Assembly (NCBI GenBank): GCA_945875635.1
Contig: CAMCLD010000012.1
Coordinates: 1 to 50,113, forward strand
Origin: an uncultured Prevotella sp.
GTDB taxonomy: Bacteria; Bacteroidota; Bacteroidia; Bacteroidales; Bacteroidaceae
Direction of reading: 5' to 3'
Length of the DNA: 50,113 bases
In this document: positions 9,429 to 18,280 of the stretch, one piece after another
Numbering within the stretch: position 1 is the stretch's first letter
How the letters are laid out: every line of letters begins with the position of its first letter
The notes under the pieces: model-generated
What the model was told of the DNA's origin: nothing
The model's database searches: none
What the model saw: the letters and a program-made list of their open reading frames with translations, nothing else
Made by a program: the position numbers and the translations under genes

Positions 9429-10280
9429 CTACTTTTTCTCTTCCGAAAGTCTTATGCATGTTGGCTCTATGGTTATAAGCCTGCGCTTGTACAGGTCGCC
9501 TACCGCCCTTTTGAACGCTTTCTTGCTGACATGGAAGCATTCCTTTATTTCTTCCGCATCACTTTTGTCACCAAGAGCACAAATGCCATCATTGTCGTAT
9601 AGATAGGATAGTATCATCTCAGCTACATCGTCCTTGAGCCTTTTGCCCGTGGGCTGGAGGGTTAGGTCAATCTTTCCGTCATCCCTTACAACAGAAACGA
9701 AGGCAGGCAGTACGTCTCCTATGTCAAGGTGGCGGTATATCTCGTTTCGGTATATCAGACCATAATACTTGTTGTCAACAATCACCTTATAGCCCAAATC
9801 TGTCTGCTGCCATACAAGCACCCTTACAGTATCGCCAGGACTGTATGAAGGATGTCTCTTGTCAAGGAAACGCTCAATTTTTGCAGATGCTACAAGCCTA
9901 TAACTCTCCTTGTCTATGAAGGCATGGACTATATATCTGCCGCCTTTGCGCATTTTTGATTTCTGCTCTCTGAACGGACAGAACAAGTCTTTAGTGACAC
10001 CCCAGTCGAGGAAAGCTCCGTACTCATTAACCCACGTGCATTCCAGACATGCGAACTCACCTGCAAGCATTTTTGGCGTTTCCATCGTAGCCACGAGCCT
10101 CTCTTCCTGATCGAGATAGACAAAGGCATTGATGGTATCTCCTTCTTCCAGTCCATCTGGAACATATTTGCGTGGCATGAGTATCTCGCCCTCATCTCCA
10201 CCGTCAAGATAAATGCCGAAATCCACTTTCTTGCATACTGCAAGCCTATTATATTCACCTATTTTAATTATATTAGCCAT
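9429..10280 (-). CDS. cvfB: S1-domain RNA-binding protein, CvfB/YitL family
   Basis: The protein is built of tandem S1-like domains (VCKKVDFGIYLDGGDEGEILMPRKYVPDGLEEGDTI in the first, EYGAFLDWGVTKDLFCPFREQ in the second). It ends in a winged-helix segment (ALGDKSDAEEIKECFHVSKKAFKRAVGDLYKRRLI). This order is characteristic of the CvfB family, RNA-binding regulators of virulence or stress genes in Firmicutes; the role in Bacteroidetes is not established. The start at MANIIKIGEYNRL (10280) is preferred over an upstream ATG at 10298 because it matches the family N-terminus. It is downstream of the LolD-type gene with a 24-base gap and is probably co-transcribed. Confidence 0.85.
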   Translation of the reverse strand: MANIIKIGEYNRLAVCKKVDFGIYLDGGDEGEILMPRKYVPDGLEEGDTINAFVYLDQEERLVATMETPKMLAGEFACLECTWVNEYGAFLDWGVTKDLFCPFREQKSKMRKGGRYIVHAFIDKESYRLVASAKIERFLDKRHPSYSPGDTVRVLVWQQTDLGYKVIVDNKYYGLIYRNEIYRHLDIGDVLPAFVSVVRDDGKIDLTLQPTGKRLKDDVAEMILSYLYDNDGICALGDKSDAEEIKECFHVSKKAFKRAVGDLYKRRLITIEPTCIRLSEEKK

Positions 10281-10304
10281 ACTGATGTAATTTTTCAAAG
10301 GTGG

Positions 10305-10982
10305 TTATTCTGTTGTCTCAATTGATGCGTCTGCCTGCAACAATCCATCTTTCATCTTTATTGTCCTGTCTGTGATGGACGCAAGTGTCTCGTCATGTGT
10401 GACAATCACAAACGTCTGTCCAAGTTCCTCTCTCAGACGGAAGAAAAGACTGTGGAGCTCTTCTTTGTTTTTCGAGTCAAGGCTACCGGAAGGTTCATCG
10501 GCGAGTATTACCGAAGGATTGTTGACAAGTGCTCTCGCCACAGCCACCCTTTGCTTCTCACCACCTGAAAGCTCGTTAGGTTTATGCGATGCCCTGTCTG
10601 ATAATCCCATGAAATCAAGCAGTTCCTCTGCCCTGGTTTTCGACTTGCCTTTACCTTCGCCTGCTATGAAGGCTGGAATCATTATGTTCTCAAGTGCGGT
10701 AAACTCAGGCAGGAGCTGATGGAACTGAAAGACAAAACCAATATGTTGGTTGCGGAAGTCGCTGAGCTTGTTTGACGATAGACCGCATACATCAACGCCA
10801 TCTATAAGCACCCTTCCCCCGTTGGGCTTGTCAAGTGTGCCTATTATCTGCAACAGAGTGGTCTTGCCCGCTCCGCTTGGTCCCACTATACTTACAATCT
10901 CTCCCTTGTTGATATGAAGGTCGATGCCCTTCAATACCTGCAAGGCTCCAAAACTTTTGGTAACACCCGAAACATCAATCAT
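10305..10982 (-). CDS. lolD: ABC transporter ATP-binding protein, LolD/MacB type
   Basis: This 225-residue ATPase has Walker [10 protein letters not shown] near residues 34-42, the Q-loop region [24 protein letters not shown], the signature [15 protein letters not shown] near 140, Walker [14 protein letters not shown] near 160, and the H-loop IVTHDE. The [19 protein letters not shown] phrase is typical of LolD, which energises release of lipoproteins from the inner membrane. The LolCE-type permease is not adjacent, so the exact role (lipoprotein release or MacB-like export) is inferred. It is first in a two-gene minus-strand unit with the cvfB-like gene. Confidence 0.85.
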   Translation of the reverse strand: MIDVSGVTKSFGALQVLKGIDLHINKGEIVSIVGPSGAGKTTLLQIIGTLDKPNGGRVLIDGVDVCGLSSNKLSDFRNQHIGFVFQFHQLLPEFTALENIMIPAFIAGEGKGKSKTRAEELLDFMGLSDRASHKPNELSGGEKQRVAVARALVNNPSVILADEPSGSLDSKNKEELHSLFFRLREELGQTFVIVTHDETLASITDRTIKMKDGLLQADASIETTE

Positions 10983-11125
10983 ATTATTTATGTTTTTAAT
11001 TCTATATTCTACTCGAGTCTCTCAACTAATCGATTTTGTTCCAGCTCGTGAGTTGAATAAGCTGATGACTAAACCGACCATATGAAACCATGTACCATAT
11101 TCATTTTGCCTGCCAATGTTGCTAA

Positions 11126-13264
11126 TCAGTTAGAACTGTTTCTGGTCCACTTTCTTAGTTTCTTCAACAACATATCATAAGCACTACTCTCCTCTGTGTG
11201 TTGAGGCTGTGCGAATGTCATGAGTTCATTGTTGTCGCCATACTGGTCGGGGAATACTATGACAAGTGTCCTTCCGGCAAAATACCTGTTTATCTCGTCA
11301 GGCAGACGCTCAAGGGCATTCTTGTAAGATACGGTTCCCTTGCGGGCTGTTATTATGACAAACATGTGGTCTTCCTTGATGGTTGATGCCAGTTTTGGCA
11401 ACTCGTTCCAATGTTGCATCTCCTGATACTCCGCCCTGACGCTACTATGGTAGTTGGAAATGTACTGGCGGATAAGCGAAATTGTATCATCTCTACCGTT
11501 GAAACCAATCCTACAGTCAAGATTGCCGGCAAGTCTCGCAAGCCTTTCAAGCCACCTGTAAAATCCTGGTTCGTACTCGGCACGCGAAGGCACAGCCACC
11601 TGTATTCGCCTGATGGTGTTGAGGGGCTGGGTTATGCGGGCTATTGTAATCTGCCTGCTGAGTCCGTTGTAAAGACTTTGGGTGAACTCTCCCCAGAACT
11701 TTGAACTTATCTCCTTGTGGAAATGGAGTCCCATGATAATCTCCGATGCCTGAAACTCCTTGAATGCATGTTTTATGCCATTGGCTATGTTGGCAGCAAT
11801 ACGTACCTGAGTTTGCAAGTGGACATCCGATGCGCTTGCTGCATGCTGAAGATGCTCAAGCAGACGTCTGCCTTCCGTCTGGTTATTACCGGCATTGACA
11901 TCGTCATACACAACATTAAGAGCCACTATTTCTCTGTTCAGTTTCTGATTGCGCATGAGTATAGCCATGGAGAGAAGGTTGTCGGCATATTCAGGATATT
12001 TGACAGGCAGCAGCATTTTCTCGTCATCATTGCTTACCGCAAGTTTTTGGGGAATGTCCTTGTCTTGAAGGCGAATCGCCTTCGATGCATGTTCCGTCAT
12101 GATGCTTGATATGATGCATGTCACGAGTATCATTATTACAATACCGTTGAGCACATCATCTCCGAAAAGATAACATCCAGGCGATACTTCAAGTTTCCTG
12201 CCCACCATTACCATGGCTATAGCTCCTGCTGCATGTGCCGACGTAAGTCCGAACATCATGTTTCCCCATTTTAAGGGAAGACGAAGCGCGAATGTCATCA
12301 GATAGGCAGCAATACCCTTGCCCACAGTTCCGAAGAATACGAGGCATACGACAACCCACAATATCTTTCCGCCCGAGAACAACAGGCTAACATCAATGAG
12401 CATTCCAACACCAATAAGGAAATAAGGAATGAAAAGAGCGTTGCCTATGAATTCTATCCTGTTCATAAGTGGAGACAGATGAGGAATGAAGCGGTTAAGT
12501 ATGAGACCCGCAAAGAAGGCTCCAAATATAGCTTCAAGTCCGATGAAACCGCTGAAAGCACCACTTAGGAACATTACAGCCATTACAAATGTAAACTGCA
12601 TTACGGAGTCTGAATATCTGCGCAGGAACCAGCGTGTAAGGCGTGGTATGAAGAAAAGCATACCAGTACAGAAAGCAGCCAACTTGAGAATGAATGCTAA
12701 CCAGAACAAAGTTCCGCCGCCAGACGTGCTGAAAGCGTTGACGATAGCTGCCACAACGATGAGCGATATCAGCAGCGACAACATGGACGATCCTACGCTC
12801 AGGGTGGCTGTCATGTGTTTCTGCAGTCCATACCTTCCCACGATAGGGTAGGCTATAAGGGTGTTTGAAGCCATTATGCATCCCAGCATCAAGGATGCAG
12901 GCATAGAATAGTCAAGCATGTATAACCCCATGAGAAGGGACATGAGGAAGGGAATTGTAAACGTCAGGATGCCGAAAACAAGCACATGACGGACATTGTT
13001 CTTGAATCCCTGCATGTCCATCTCAAGACCGGCAAGAAACATGATATAGAGTAGTCCGACATTTCCAAGAATCTCGAACGAGGCATCACGCTCCAAAATG
13101 TTCAGACCATACTTACCCAACAGGACACCTGCAAGAACCATCCCTATTATATGTGGAATGCGCAGACGTCCCATGATGATTGGAGCGGTAAGAATAACCA
13201 TCAACACCACAAAGAATATCAGAGTGGGATCGGTTATCGGTAGGTATCTCGTTATGTCCAACAT
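11126..13264 (-). CDS. Cation:proton antiporter (CPA2) with C-terminal Usp-like domain
   Basis: The first 400 residues hold about 12 membrane segments of a Na+/H+ exchanger-family antiporter. They include GLLYIMFLAGLEMDM and GAFFAGLILNRFIPH, the membrane motifs seen in KefB/NhaS3-like proteins. Residues 415-712 are soluble and look like tandem universal-stress-protein folds (LLSMAILMRNQKLNREIVALNVVYDD, IQVAVPSRAEYEPGF). This 712-residue antiporter-Usp architecture is common in Bacteroidetes. It probably exchanges Na+ or K+ for H+ at the inner membrane, with the tail sensing a nucleotide or stress signal; both points are inferred. The gene is divergent from asd. Confidence 0.88.
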   Translation of the reverse strand: MLDITRYLPITDPTLIFFVVLMVILTAPIIMGRLRIPHIIGMVLAGVLLGKYGLNILERDASFEILGNVGLLYIMFLAGLEMDMQGFKNNVRHVLVFGILTFTIPFLMSLLMGLYMLDYSMPASLMLGCIMASNTLIAYPIVGRYGLQKHMTATLSVGSSMLSLLISLIVVAAIVNAFSTSGGGTLFWLAFILKLAAFCTGMLFFIPRLTRWFLRRYSDSVMQFTFVMAVMFLSGAFSGFIGLEAIFGAFFAGLILNRFIPHLSPLMNRIEFIGNALFIPYFLIGVGMLIDVSLLFSGGKILWVVVCLVFFGTVGKGIAAYLMTFALRLPLKWGNMMFGLTSAHAAGAIAMVMVGRKLEVSPGCYLFGDDVLNGIVIMILVTCIISSIMTEHASKAIRLQDKDIPQKLAVSNDDEKMLLPVKYPEYADNLLSMAILMRNQKLNREIVALNVVYDDVNAGNNQTEGRRLLEHLQHAASASDVHLQTQVRIAANIANGIKHAFKEFQASEIIMGLHFHKEISSKFWGEFTQSLYNGLSRQITIARITQPLNTIRRIQVAVPSRAEYEPGFYRWLERLARLAGNLDCRIGFNGRDDTISLIRQYISNYHSSVRAEYQEMQHWNELPKLASTIKEDHMFVIITARKGTVSYKNALERLPDEINRYFAGRTLVIVFPDQYGDNNELMTFAQPQHTEESSAYDMLLKKLRKWTRNSSN

Positions 13265-13359
13265 GCTCGTATTTACTAAAAAAACGCTCTGTCACGATAA
13301 TTATACTGCAAAGGTGCAAAAAAAATATTAAATTCTACACATTTCGAGCAAAAAATGTG

Positions 13360-13367
13360 TACTTTTG
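13360..13367 (+). promoter_or_regulatory. Promoter -7 element upstream of asd
   Basis: TACTTTTG fits the Bacteroidetes -7 consensus TAnnTTTG and lies 36 bases before the asd start. No good -33 TTTG is seen at the proper distance. Confidence 0.5.
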
Positions 13368-13403
13368 TGCCGTATAAAAGTTTAATTTAGAATAGTTATT
13401 AGT

Positions 13404-14417
13404 ATGAAAGCAGCAATTGTTGGGGCAAGCGGCGCAGTAGGACAGGAACTGATGCGCATACTTGCAGAGAGAAATTTTCCAATCGATGAACTCGTATTGT
13501 TTGGTTCAAGCCGCTCGGCAGGAAGCGTATATGAGTTCAAGGGAAAGAAATGCGAGGTAAGATTATTGCAGCACAACGATGACTTTAAGGATATCGATGT
13601 AGCTTTCGTCTCAGCTGGTGGCGGTACCTCTAAGGATTTCGCAGAGACAATCACGAAATATGGTACCGTGATGATAGACAATTCAAGTGCATTCAGGATG
13701 GATGATGACGTGCCTCTTGTGGTACCGGAAGTTAATGCGGAAGATGCGCTCAAACGTCCGCGTGGTATTATAGCCAACCCAAACTGTACTACAATTATGA
13801 TGGTTGTCGTGCTTCAGCCCATCGAAAAGCTGTCGCATATAAAGAAAATACATATCTCCAGCTATCAGAGTGCGAGTGGAGCAGGAGCCGTTGCCATGGC
13901 TGAGCTACAACAACAATATAAAGAACTGATTGAGACTGGAGAGGCAAAGACAATATCTAAATTCCCACATCAGCTGGCGTATAATGTCATACCGCAAATA
14001 GACCTTATGACGGATAACGACTATACGAAAGAGGAGATGAAGATGTTCAATGAGACAAGGAAAATAATGCATAGCGATGTGCGCACGAGTGCCACATGCG
14101 TGAGGGTGTCTTCTCTCCGCTCACACTCCGAGTCTGTGTGGATAGAGACAGCAGACCCCATTACAGTTGAACAGGTAAGGGAAGTGCTTGCCACAGCTCC
14201 AGGTGTCACCCTTAAGGATGACCCTCAGAAATATATCTATCCTATGCCGCTTGAGAGCGCAGGAAAAGATGATGTCTATGTAGGCAGAATACGCAAGGAC
14301 CTTGCAACAGACAACGGAATAACCTTATGGCTCACAGGCGACCAGATTAGAAAAGGTGCTGCCCTTAATGCGGTCCAGATAGCAGAATACCTTATCGAAA
14401 AAGGCGATTTTAAATAG
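13404..14417 (+). CDS. asd: Aspartate-semialdehyde dehydrogenase
   Basis: Asd reduces aspartyl phosphate to aspartate semialdehyde with NADPH, the branch point to lysine/diaminopimelate, threonine and methionine. The N-terminus [20 protein letters not shown] holds the GxxGxxG nucleotide-binding loop. The catalytic cysteine is Cys128 in [10 protein letters not shown], and the active-site His lies in [13 protein letters not shown] near residue 240. SYQSASGAG is also conserved. Length (337) is normal. It stands alone between a divergent antiporter gene and a terminator. Confidence 0.97.
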   Translation: MKAAIVGASGAVGQELMRILAERNFPIDELVLFGSSRSAGSVYEFKGKKCEVRLLQHNDDFKDIDVAFVSAGGGTSKDFAETITKYGTVMIDNSSAFRMDDDVPLVVPEVNAEDALKRPRGIIANPNCTTIMMVVVLQPIEKLSHIKKIHISSYQSASGAGAVAMAELQQQYKELIETGEAKTISKFPHQLAYNVIPQIDLMTDNDYTKEEMKMFNETRKIMHSDVRTSATCVRVSSLRSHSESVWIETADPITVEQVREVLATAPGVTLKDDPQKYIYPMPLESAGKDDVYVGRIRKDLATDNGITLWLTGDQIRKGAALNAVQIAEYLIEKGDFK

Positions 14418-14460
14418 TATGGTTTTCACATCTATAACGATGAAACCGCAAAATAATGAT

Positions 14461-14501
14461 AAAGTCCCTCCTGCATTCACCAATGTGGAGAGGGACTTTT
14501 T
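14461..14501 (+). terminator. Rho-independent terminator after asd
   Basis: AAAGTCCCTC (14461-14470) pairs with GAGGGACTTT (14490-14499), followed by TTC. The stem is also preceded by A residues, so it may work in both directions. Confidence 0.8.
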
Positions 14502-14596
14502 CAAAGTATCAATCGTTTAGTACAAATCGGTCTTATGAAAGATTCCGGATTGTTGTGTTGTCGAGGTTTCATGTCTGAAACAGATTTACATTATTC

Positions 14597-14956
14597 TCAT
14601 TTTGAATAATCTTTCCATTTTTCAGCGATTTCATCGATATTTATCTCAAGAAGTGACATTTGTCGGAACATCTCAGGCAAGGTGCTCTCAAGGAATTCTT
14701 TCCGTCTCTGTTCCATGATTCTTTCCTTTGCTCCTTGGCTGACGAAATAGCCAAGTCCTCTTTTATTGTATATCACCTCCTCCCGAGCCAGATTCTCATA
14801 AGTCTTGACGGCTGTGTTCGTATTCACACCCAGAAGCACGGAATACTCCCTTACGCTTGGTATGCGGTCATTTGCATTGTATTTACCGGATATTATCTCG
14901 TCGCAGAGACGGTCAGCCATCTGTATATATATGGGTTTGTCGTTGTTGAAATTCAT
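14597..14956 (-). CDS. GntR-family (YtrA subfamily) transcriptional regulator
   Basis: The 119-residue protein has a winged helix-turn-helix (IYIQMADRLCDEIISGKYNANDRIPSVREYSVLLGVNTNTAVKTYENLAREEVIYNKRGLGYFV) and only a short C-terminal helical extension. That is the mark of the YtrA subfamily of GntR repressors, which lack a large effector domain and usually control ABC transporters in the same operon. It is the last gene of the minus-strand operon after the ATPase and two permeases, which fits autoregulation. The inverted repeat at 17981-18002 at the operon promoter is its likely operator. Confidence 0.9.
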   Translation of the reverse strand: MNFNNDKPIYIQMADRLCDEIISGKYNANDRIPSVREYSVLLGVNTNTAVKTYENLAREEVIYNKRGLGYFVSQGAKERIMEQRRKEFLESTLPEMFRQMSLLEINIDEIAEKWKDYSK

Positions 14957-14987
14957 AATAGTCGAGAGTCTTATTTCGTAATCGGTT

Positions 14988-15785
14988 TTATTTGTTCTTA
15001 TATTGTATTCTCACAAACCGCCTGTACGACCAGAATATCAATATAGCTATTATAAACGGCATTACAAGCAAGTCTAAGACAGGATAAATATTCAAGATGC
15101 TCTTTGTCAGTTCATCTTCCAAGGATCGTGTGATTTCATGTGTGGCTACGTATATGCCTACAAGCACGCCCGTTGCCAATATAATCAGCAAATATGCCAC
15201 GCACAAGACCAGCGACGTATATAGGAATGTGTGCTTCCTGAAATATGTGGCTCCTACAGTATAAGCGAGATAGGCAGCAATCCAGTTGACAAATCCTACC
15301 AACAGAAGTAATGGACTCATCGACATACCGTCTCCTATGTTTGTAGTCAATCCAAACAGAACAGGGTATAATTTTCCCGTCAACTCATGTGGCTGGAACA
15401 ACAGCCACATGCCAATGGCGAGGTCTGAAGCCATTCCACAGGCTATAATGGTTATCGCCAACATATAGGCAAGTCGCGCCCAGTATTTCTCCGACATAGA
15501 GGATGGAAACAACATCATTCTCATCTGGGAACTGCGGTTGGAAAGCTCGTTGAACACCATTGAACTCCTGACAGCCATAATCAAAGCCATAAATGTGCCA
15601 ATAAGCATGGTAGCAGAATTTGCTTTCTCCAAGATTGATGCATCTTCAGGATTGCATCTTAATCCGTTTATCGTTATGAGAAGAGCAATCGTCACAAGGA
15701 AAGATGCTGCAACAAGTATGATGTCTGTCTTGCGGTTGTTATACCACAATGCCCTTATTTCATTTTTAATTCTGTCCTTTTTCAT
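14988..15785 (-). CDS. ABC-type transporter membrane protein (ABC-2-like)
   Basis: This polytopic membrane protein has about six hydrophobic segments (for example IILVAASFLVTIALLITINGL, LAYMLAITIIACGMASDLAIGMWLLF and LLVMPFIIAILIFW). It fits an ABC-2-type permease, here without a recognisable soluble domain. The start at MKKDRIKNEIRALWYNN (15785) is chosen over an upstream ATG at 15797. It lies between the other permease and the GntR gene, with 21-31 base gaps. Substrate is unknown. YtrA-linked ABC systems in other bacteria are tied to envelope stress or antibiotic response, which is only a family analogy. Confidence 0.75.
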   Translation of the reverse strand: MKKDRIKNEIRALWYNNRKTDIILVAASFLVTIALLITINGLRCNPEDASILEKANSATMLIGTFMALIMAVRSSMVFNELSNRSSQMRMMLFPSSMSEKYWARLAYMLAITIIACGMASDLAIGMWLLFQPHELTGKLYPVLFGLTTNIGDGMSMSPLLLLVGFVNWIAAYLAYTVGATYFRKHTFLYTSLVLCVAYLLIILATGVLVGIYVATHEITRSLEDELTKSILNIYPVLDLLVMPFIIAILIFWSYRRFVRIQYKNK

Positions 15786-15806
15786 AATTAAATACAATTA
15801 TTTCTA

Positions 15807-16556
15807 TTAAACTGGAATTTTGCAAAATGTGCGGTAAGAGAGATACATGCAGACTAATGTCAGAGGCAAGTTTACGGCAAATATGTTGATTTCATCGGCT
15901 TCAAGTGCCGTGGAATGGTAGAAATATACTTCTAAATAAGCTATTCCCAGCAAACATGCTCCACCTACCAGAATTAGAATGCGCTTTAGGTAATTGCCTA
16001 TTGACATAATCCACCCAACGTATATCATGGTTTGTATCACAAGTATTTCGAAATACGTGTATATATAGCGTATGATATAGGCATTGGAGAACCATCCCTT
16101 TTCCTCCATCAGGCTGAAAAACTCTCCTCCATCGTGAGATGTCATCAAAGGCATTCCATAGTTCAGGAACAGGAAGGTGCCAAGTGTCATGGACAAGAAA
16201 GTGATAGACATGGCAGATAAGGAGCCGTAAAGCCACATTCCAACGACCTTTTCCTCGTTTGATGCCGGTAGAGTCAATATGGTCATCCTATTCTTCTTTT
16301 CATCCAATACTTTTGCCGAAATGACCGATAATGCTATGGAGAAACCGAAATACACGCCAATCATTATGTCAACAACATTCATGAAACGGACATGTATGTC
16401 ATTTTCCGGACCAAACATTCCCATCACGCATAATGAGCATAGCAACAGAGGGATGCCGATAAATGTCAATACCAAGTACAATACCGATTTGGGATTGGAC
16501 ATGAACTGCCATTTATAGACCAACCATAGTCTTTTTATACAGAACGTGTTACTCAT
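15807..16556 (-). CDS. ABC-type transporter membrane protein (ABC-2-like)
   Basis: The 249-residue product starts with a cytoplasmic segment (FCIKRLWLVYKWQFMSNPKSVLYLVLTFIGIPLLLCSLCVMG) and has about six membrane spans. The phrase TLPASNEEKVVGMWLYGSL between spans 2 and 3 is a typical ABC-2 export permease loop of Bacteroidetes (LPAS-EK motif). It probably pairs with the neighbouring permease and the ATPase encoded 14 bases upstream to form one transporter in the inner membrane. Confidence 0.78.
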   Translation of the reverse strand: MSNTFCIKRLWLVYKWQFMSNPKSVLYLVLTFIGIPLLLCSLCVMGMFGPENDIHVRFMNVVDIMIGVYFGFSIALSVISAKVLDEKKNRMTILTLPASNEEKVVGMWLYGSLSAMSITFLSMTLGTFLFLNYGMPLMTSHDGGEFFSLMEEKGWFSNAYIIRYIYTYFEILVIQTMIYVGWIMSIGNYLKRILILVGGACLLGIAYLEVYFYHSTALEADEINIFAVNLPLTLVCMYLSYRTFCKIPV

Positions 16557-16570
16557 GTTGATAGTATTCT

Positions 16571-17383
16571 CTATTTCGTCAATTTGTTATTGGTGACAGC
16601 CTTGAAAAGCATGTTCAAATCCAGCTGAGAGTCCTTGCCGGAGATATTGGTGGCTACTACAGAATAACCTTGAGGTGAAGGCTCTGAATAGACAACATCC
16701 TCTCCATCAGCCATCATGCGGTTCTCAAATACATACCTTTCCTGAATATCCGATGTCGTAGCCTCGAAAATGTCGGATGAATCTTTAATTATTACGATTT
16801 CATCGAGTAGCGCATCAACATCATTGACAAGGTGAGTTGCTATTATGACAGTTTGTCCATCCTCCATGTTCTTGGCAATTATCTTTCTGAAAATATCCTT
16901 TGACGGAATGTCAAGTCCGTTTGTCGGTTCGTCAAACATAAGCAGTCTTGTGCCGGTGGCAAGAGCAAAACTGATATAAATCTTTTTCTTCTGACCGAGT
17001 GATATGCCTTTCAGGCTCTTTACTTCAGTGATGCCAAAGTCTGTAAGGCAGTTCTGGAATTTCTCTTTCGAGAAGTTAGTGTAAAATGGTGCATATACCT
17101 TGATGAAATCGCCTATTTTCATGTCAGGAAAGTCAAACTCGTCAGGCACGAGAAACATGTCTGAAAGAGTCTCTGGAAGCCTTTTGAAAGTATTGGTTCC
17201 ATCGAATTCTATGTTACCGCTTTTTGGTTTCAGCAAACCAGATATGAGATACAAGAGAGTTGACTTGCCGGTTCCGTTTTTTCCAAGCAATCCATAAATG
17301 TGATTTTCCTTGAATTCCAGGTTCAGATTTTCAAATACCTCGTATTTTCCATACAGGAATTTCATGTCCTCTATTTTAATCAT
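16571..17383 (-). CDS. ABC transporter ATP-binding protein (exporter type)
   Basis: This 270-residue ATPase has Walker A LLGKNGTGKSTLLYLISGLL near residues 33-50. Its signature-region variant, SLGQKKKIYISFALAT, lacks the usual SGGQ form. Walker B is LLMFDEPTNGLDIPS, and the H-loop is IIATHLVNDVDALLDEIVIIKD. The altered signature SLGQKKK is common in the YtrB-like and CcmA-like ATPases of small Gram-positive and Bacteroidetes exporters. It sits directly before the two permeases in the operon. Confidence 0.9.
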   Translation of the reverse strand: MIKIEDMKFLYGKYEVFENLNLEFKENHIYGLLGKNGTGKSTLLYLISGLLKPKSGNIEFDGTNTFKRLPETLSDMFLVPDEFDFPDMKIGDFIKVYAPFYTNFSKEKFQNCLTDFGITEVKSLKGISLGQKKKIYISFALATGTRLLMFDEPTNGLDIPSKDIFRKIIAKNMEDGQTVIIATHLVNDVDALLDEIVIIKDSSDIFEATTSDIQERYVFENRMMADGEDVVYSEPSPQGYSVVATNISGKDSQLDLNMLFKAVTNNKLTK

Positions 17384-17435
17384 AATAATATAGTATTATA
17401 GATTCTATAAATTGTTTCCTCATTCTTTCTCTCTT

Positions 17436-17930
17436 TCAGAACGCTTCTGCCGTCCATTTTGAAGCAAGTAGGCGTTCGTCTGGATTCATGACAAGCATGT
17501 TTGACTTGAGTTCCATAGTCTCGCCCTTGATACACTCATAATGGTTTATTGCCATAACGTTGTCAAGCACCATGGCATAGTCCATTTTTTCTGTCACTTC
17601 TCCATATTCATCCTTCTTCTTGTTCCATTTCCTCATAGAAATGCTGAAACCATCCTCAGCATATGCATAGTCAAGACGATAGTCCGGTTCCCATCTCATA
17701 CTTCTTTCGTTCCAAAGAAGAGCCTCTTTCACAGACAGCCTGTCTTGTGAGTCATATACAAAACGATACTGGAGTTTGTTTGTAAGCATGTTGCAATCGT
17801 TCTTCATCACACTCAACGTTTCTACCTTGCCATCCTCCATCTGAGCGTTGTAAAAATAGTTGTTGCTTTCTGAAGTTGCTGAATTGAAGAACATCGTTGC
17901 TACTGTTGCAGCTGTAATTATCATTTCCAT
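17436..17930 (-). CDS. Small secreted protein, DUF3836-like
   Basis: The protein has 164 residues, beginning with a weak signal-like stretch (MEMIITAATVATMFFNSAT). The body reads as short beta repeats of the form YRFVYDSQDRLSVKEALLWNERSMRWEPDYRLDYAYAEDGFSIS, like Bacteroidales DUF3836 proteins. Function is unknown. It is the first gene of the GntR-controlled ABC operon, so its product may be a cargo, a sensor or an immunity-like partner of the transporter; this is inference from position only. Confidence 0.6.
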   Translation of the reverse strand: MEMIITAATVATMFFNSATSESNNYFYNAQMEDGKVETLSVMKNDCNMLTNKLQYRFVYDSQDRLSVKEALLWNERSMRWEPDYRLDYAYAEDGFSISMRKWNKKKDEYGEVTEKMDYAMVLDNVMAINHYECIKGETMELKSNMLVMNPDERLLASKWTAEAF

Positions 17931-17980
17931 ATTTCTGGGGTTTTATGTGCTTAGTGCACAGTTGTTGTAATCATGTTATA

Positions 17981-18035
17981 GTGTACTATCATAATAGTAC
18001 ACTGCAAAGGTAAGTTGTTTGACAATATGCTGCAA
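17981..18035 (-). promoter_or_regulatory. Promoter and inverted-repeat operator of the GntR/ABC operon
   Basis: On the minus strand TTG (18035-18033) is followed after 20 bases by TACCTTTG (18012-18005), a good Bacteroidetes promoter. Two bases later comes a perfect inverted repeat with arms GTGTACTAT and ATAGTACAC (9 bp each, 4-base centre, 17981-18002) over the expected transcription start. GntR-family operators generally have a GT...AC palindrome, so this is the likely repressor site. Confidence 0.75.
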
Positions 18036-18120
18036 GTATTTTGATGATTATTTTCAATTTTCAAGGTAATTTTTAACATGTGTTTGCAAATGGTCCCTAC
18101 AATAAACATGTTTTTGCAGT

Positions 18121-18180
18121 TTATCCCAAATCGGTCATTAGAAAAAACTTGTCCTTTTCTAATGACCGATTTGGGTTAAA
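18121..18180. repeat. 21-bp perfect hairpin in the intergenic region
   Basis: The arm at 18125-18145 (CCCAAATCGGTCATTAG then four A) and its exact complement at 18155-18175 form a 21-bp stem with a 9-base loop. Partial pairing continues outside. It lies between the divergent GntR-operon promoter and the cydB terminator and is not followed by a clean T-run. Confidence 0.8.
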
Positions 18181-18211
18181 TACGAAATCTGTTAGGTCTA
18201 AGCTATATAAA

Positions 18212-18254
18212 AATAGCCAAACAGCCTTTTGAGGTCGAGGCTGTTTGGTTATTG
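18212..18254 (-). terminator. Rho-independent terminator of the cyd operon
   Basis: On the minus strand AACCAAACAGCC and GGCTGTTTGGCT pair around a 12-base loop, followed by ATTTTTATA, 27 bases after the cydB stop. Confidence 0.8.
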
Positions 18255-18280
18255 TATGTTAGATAGATTAGAAGTATGTA

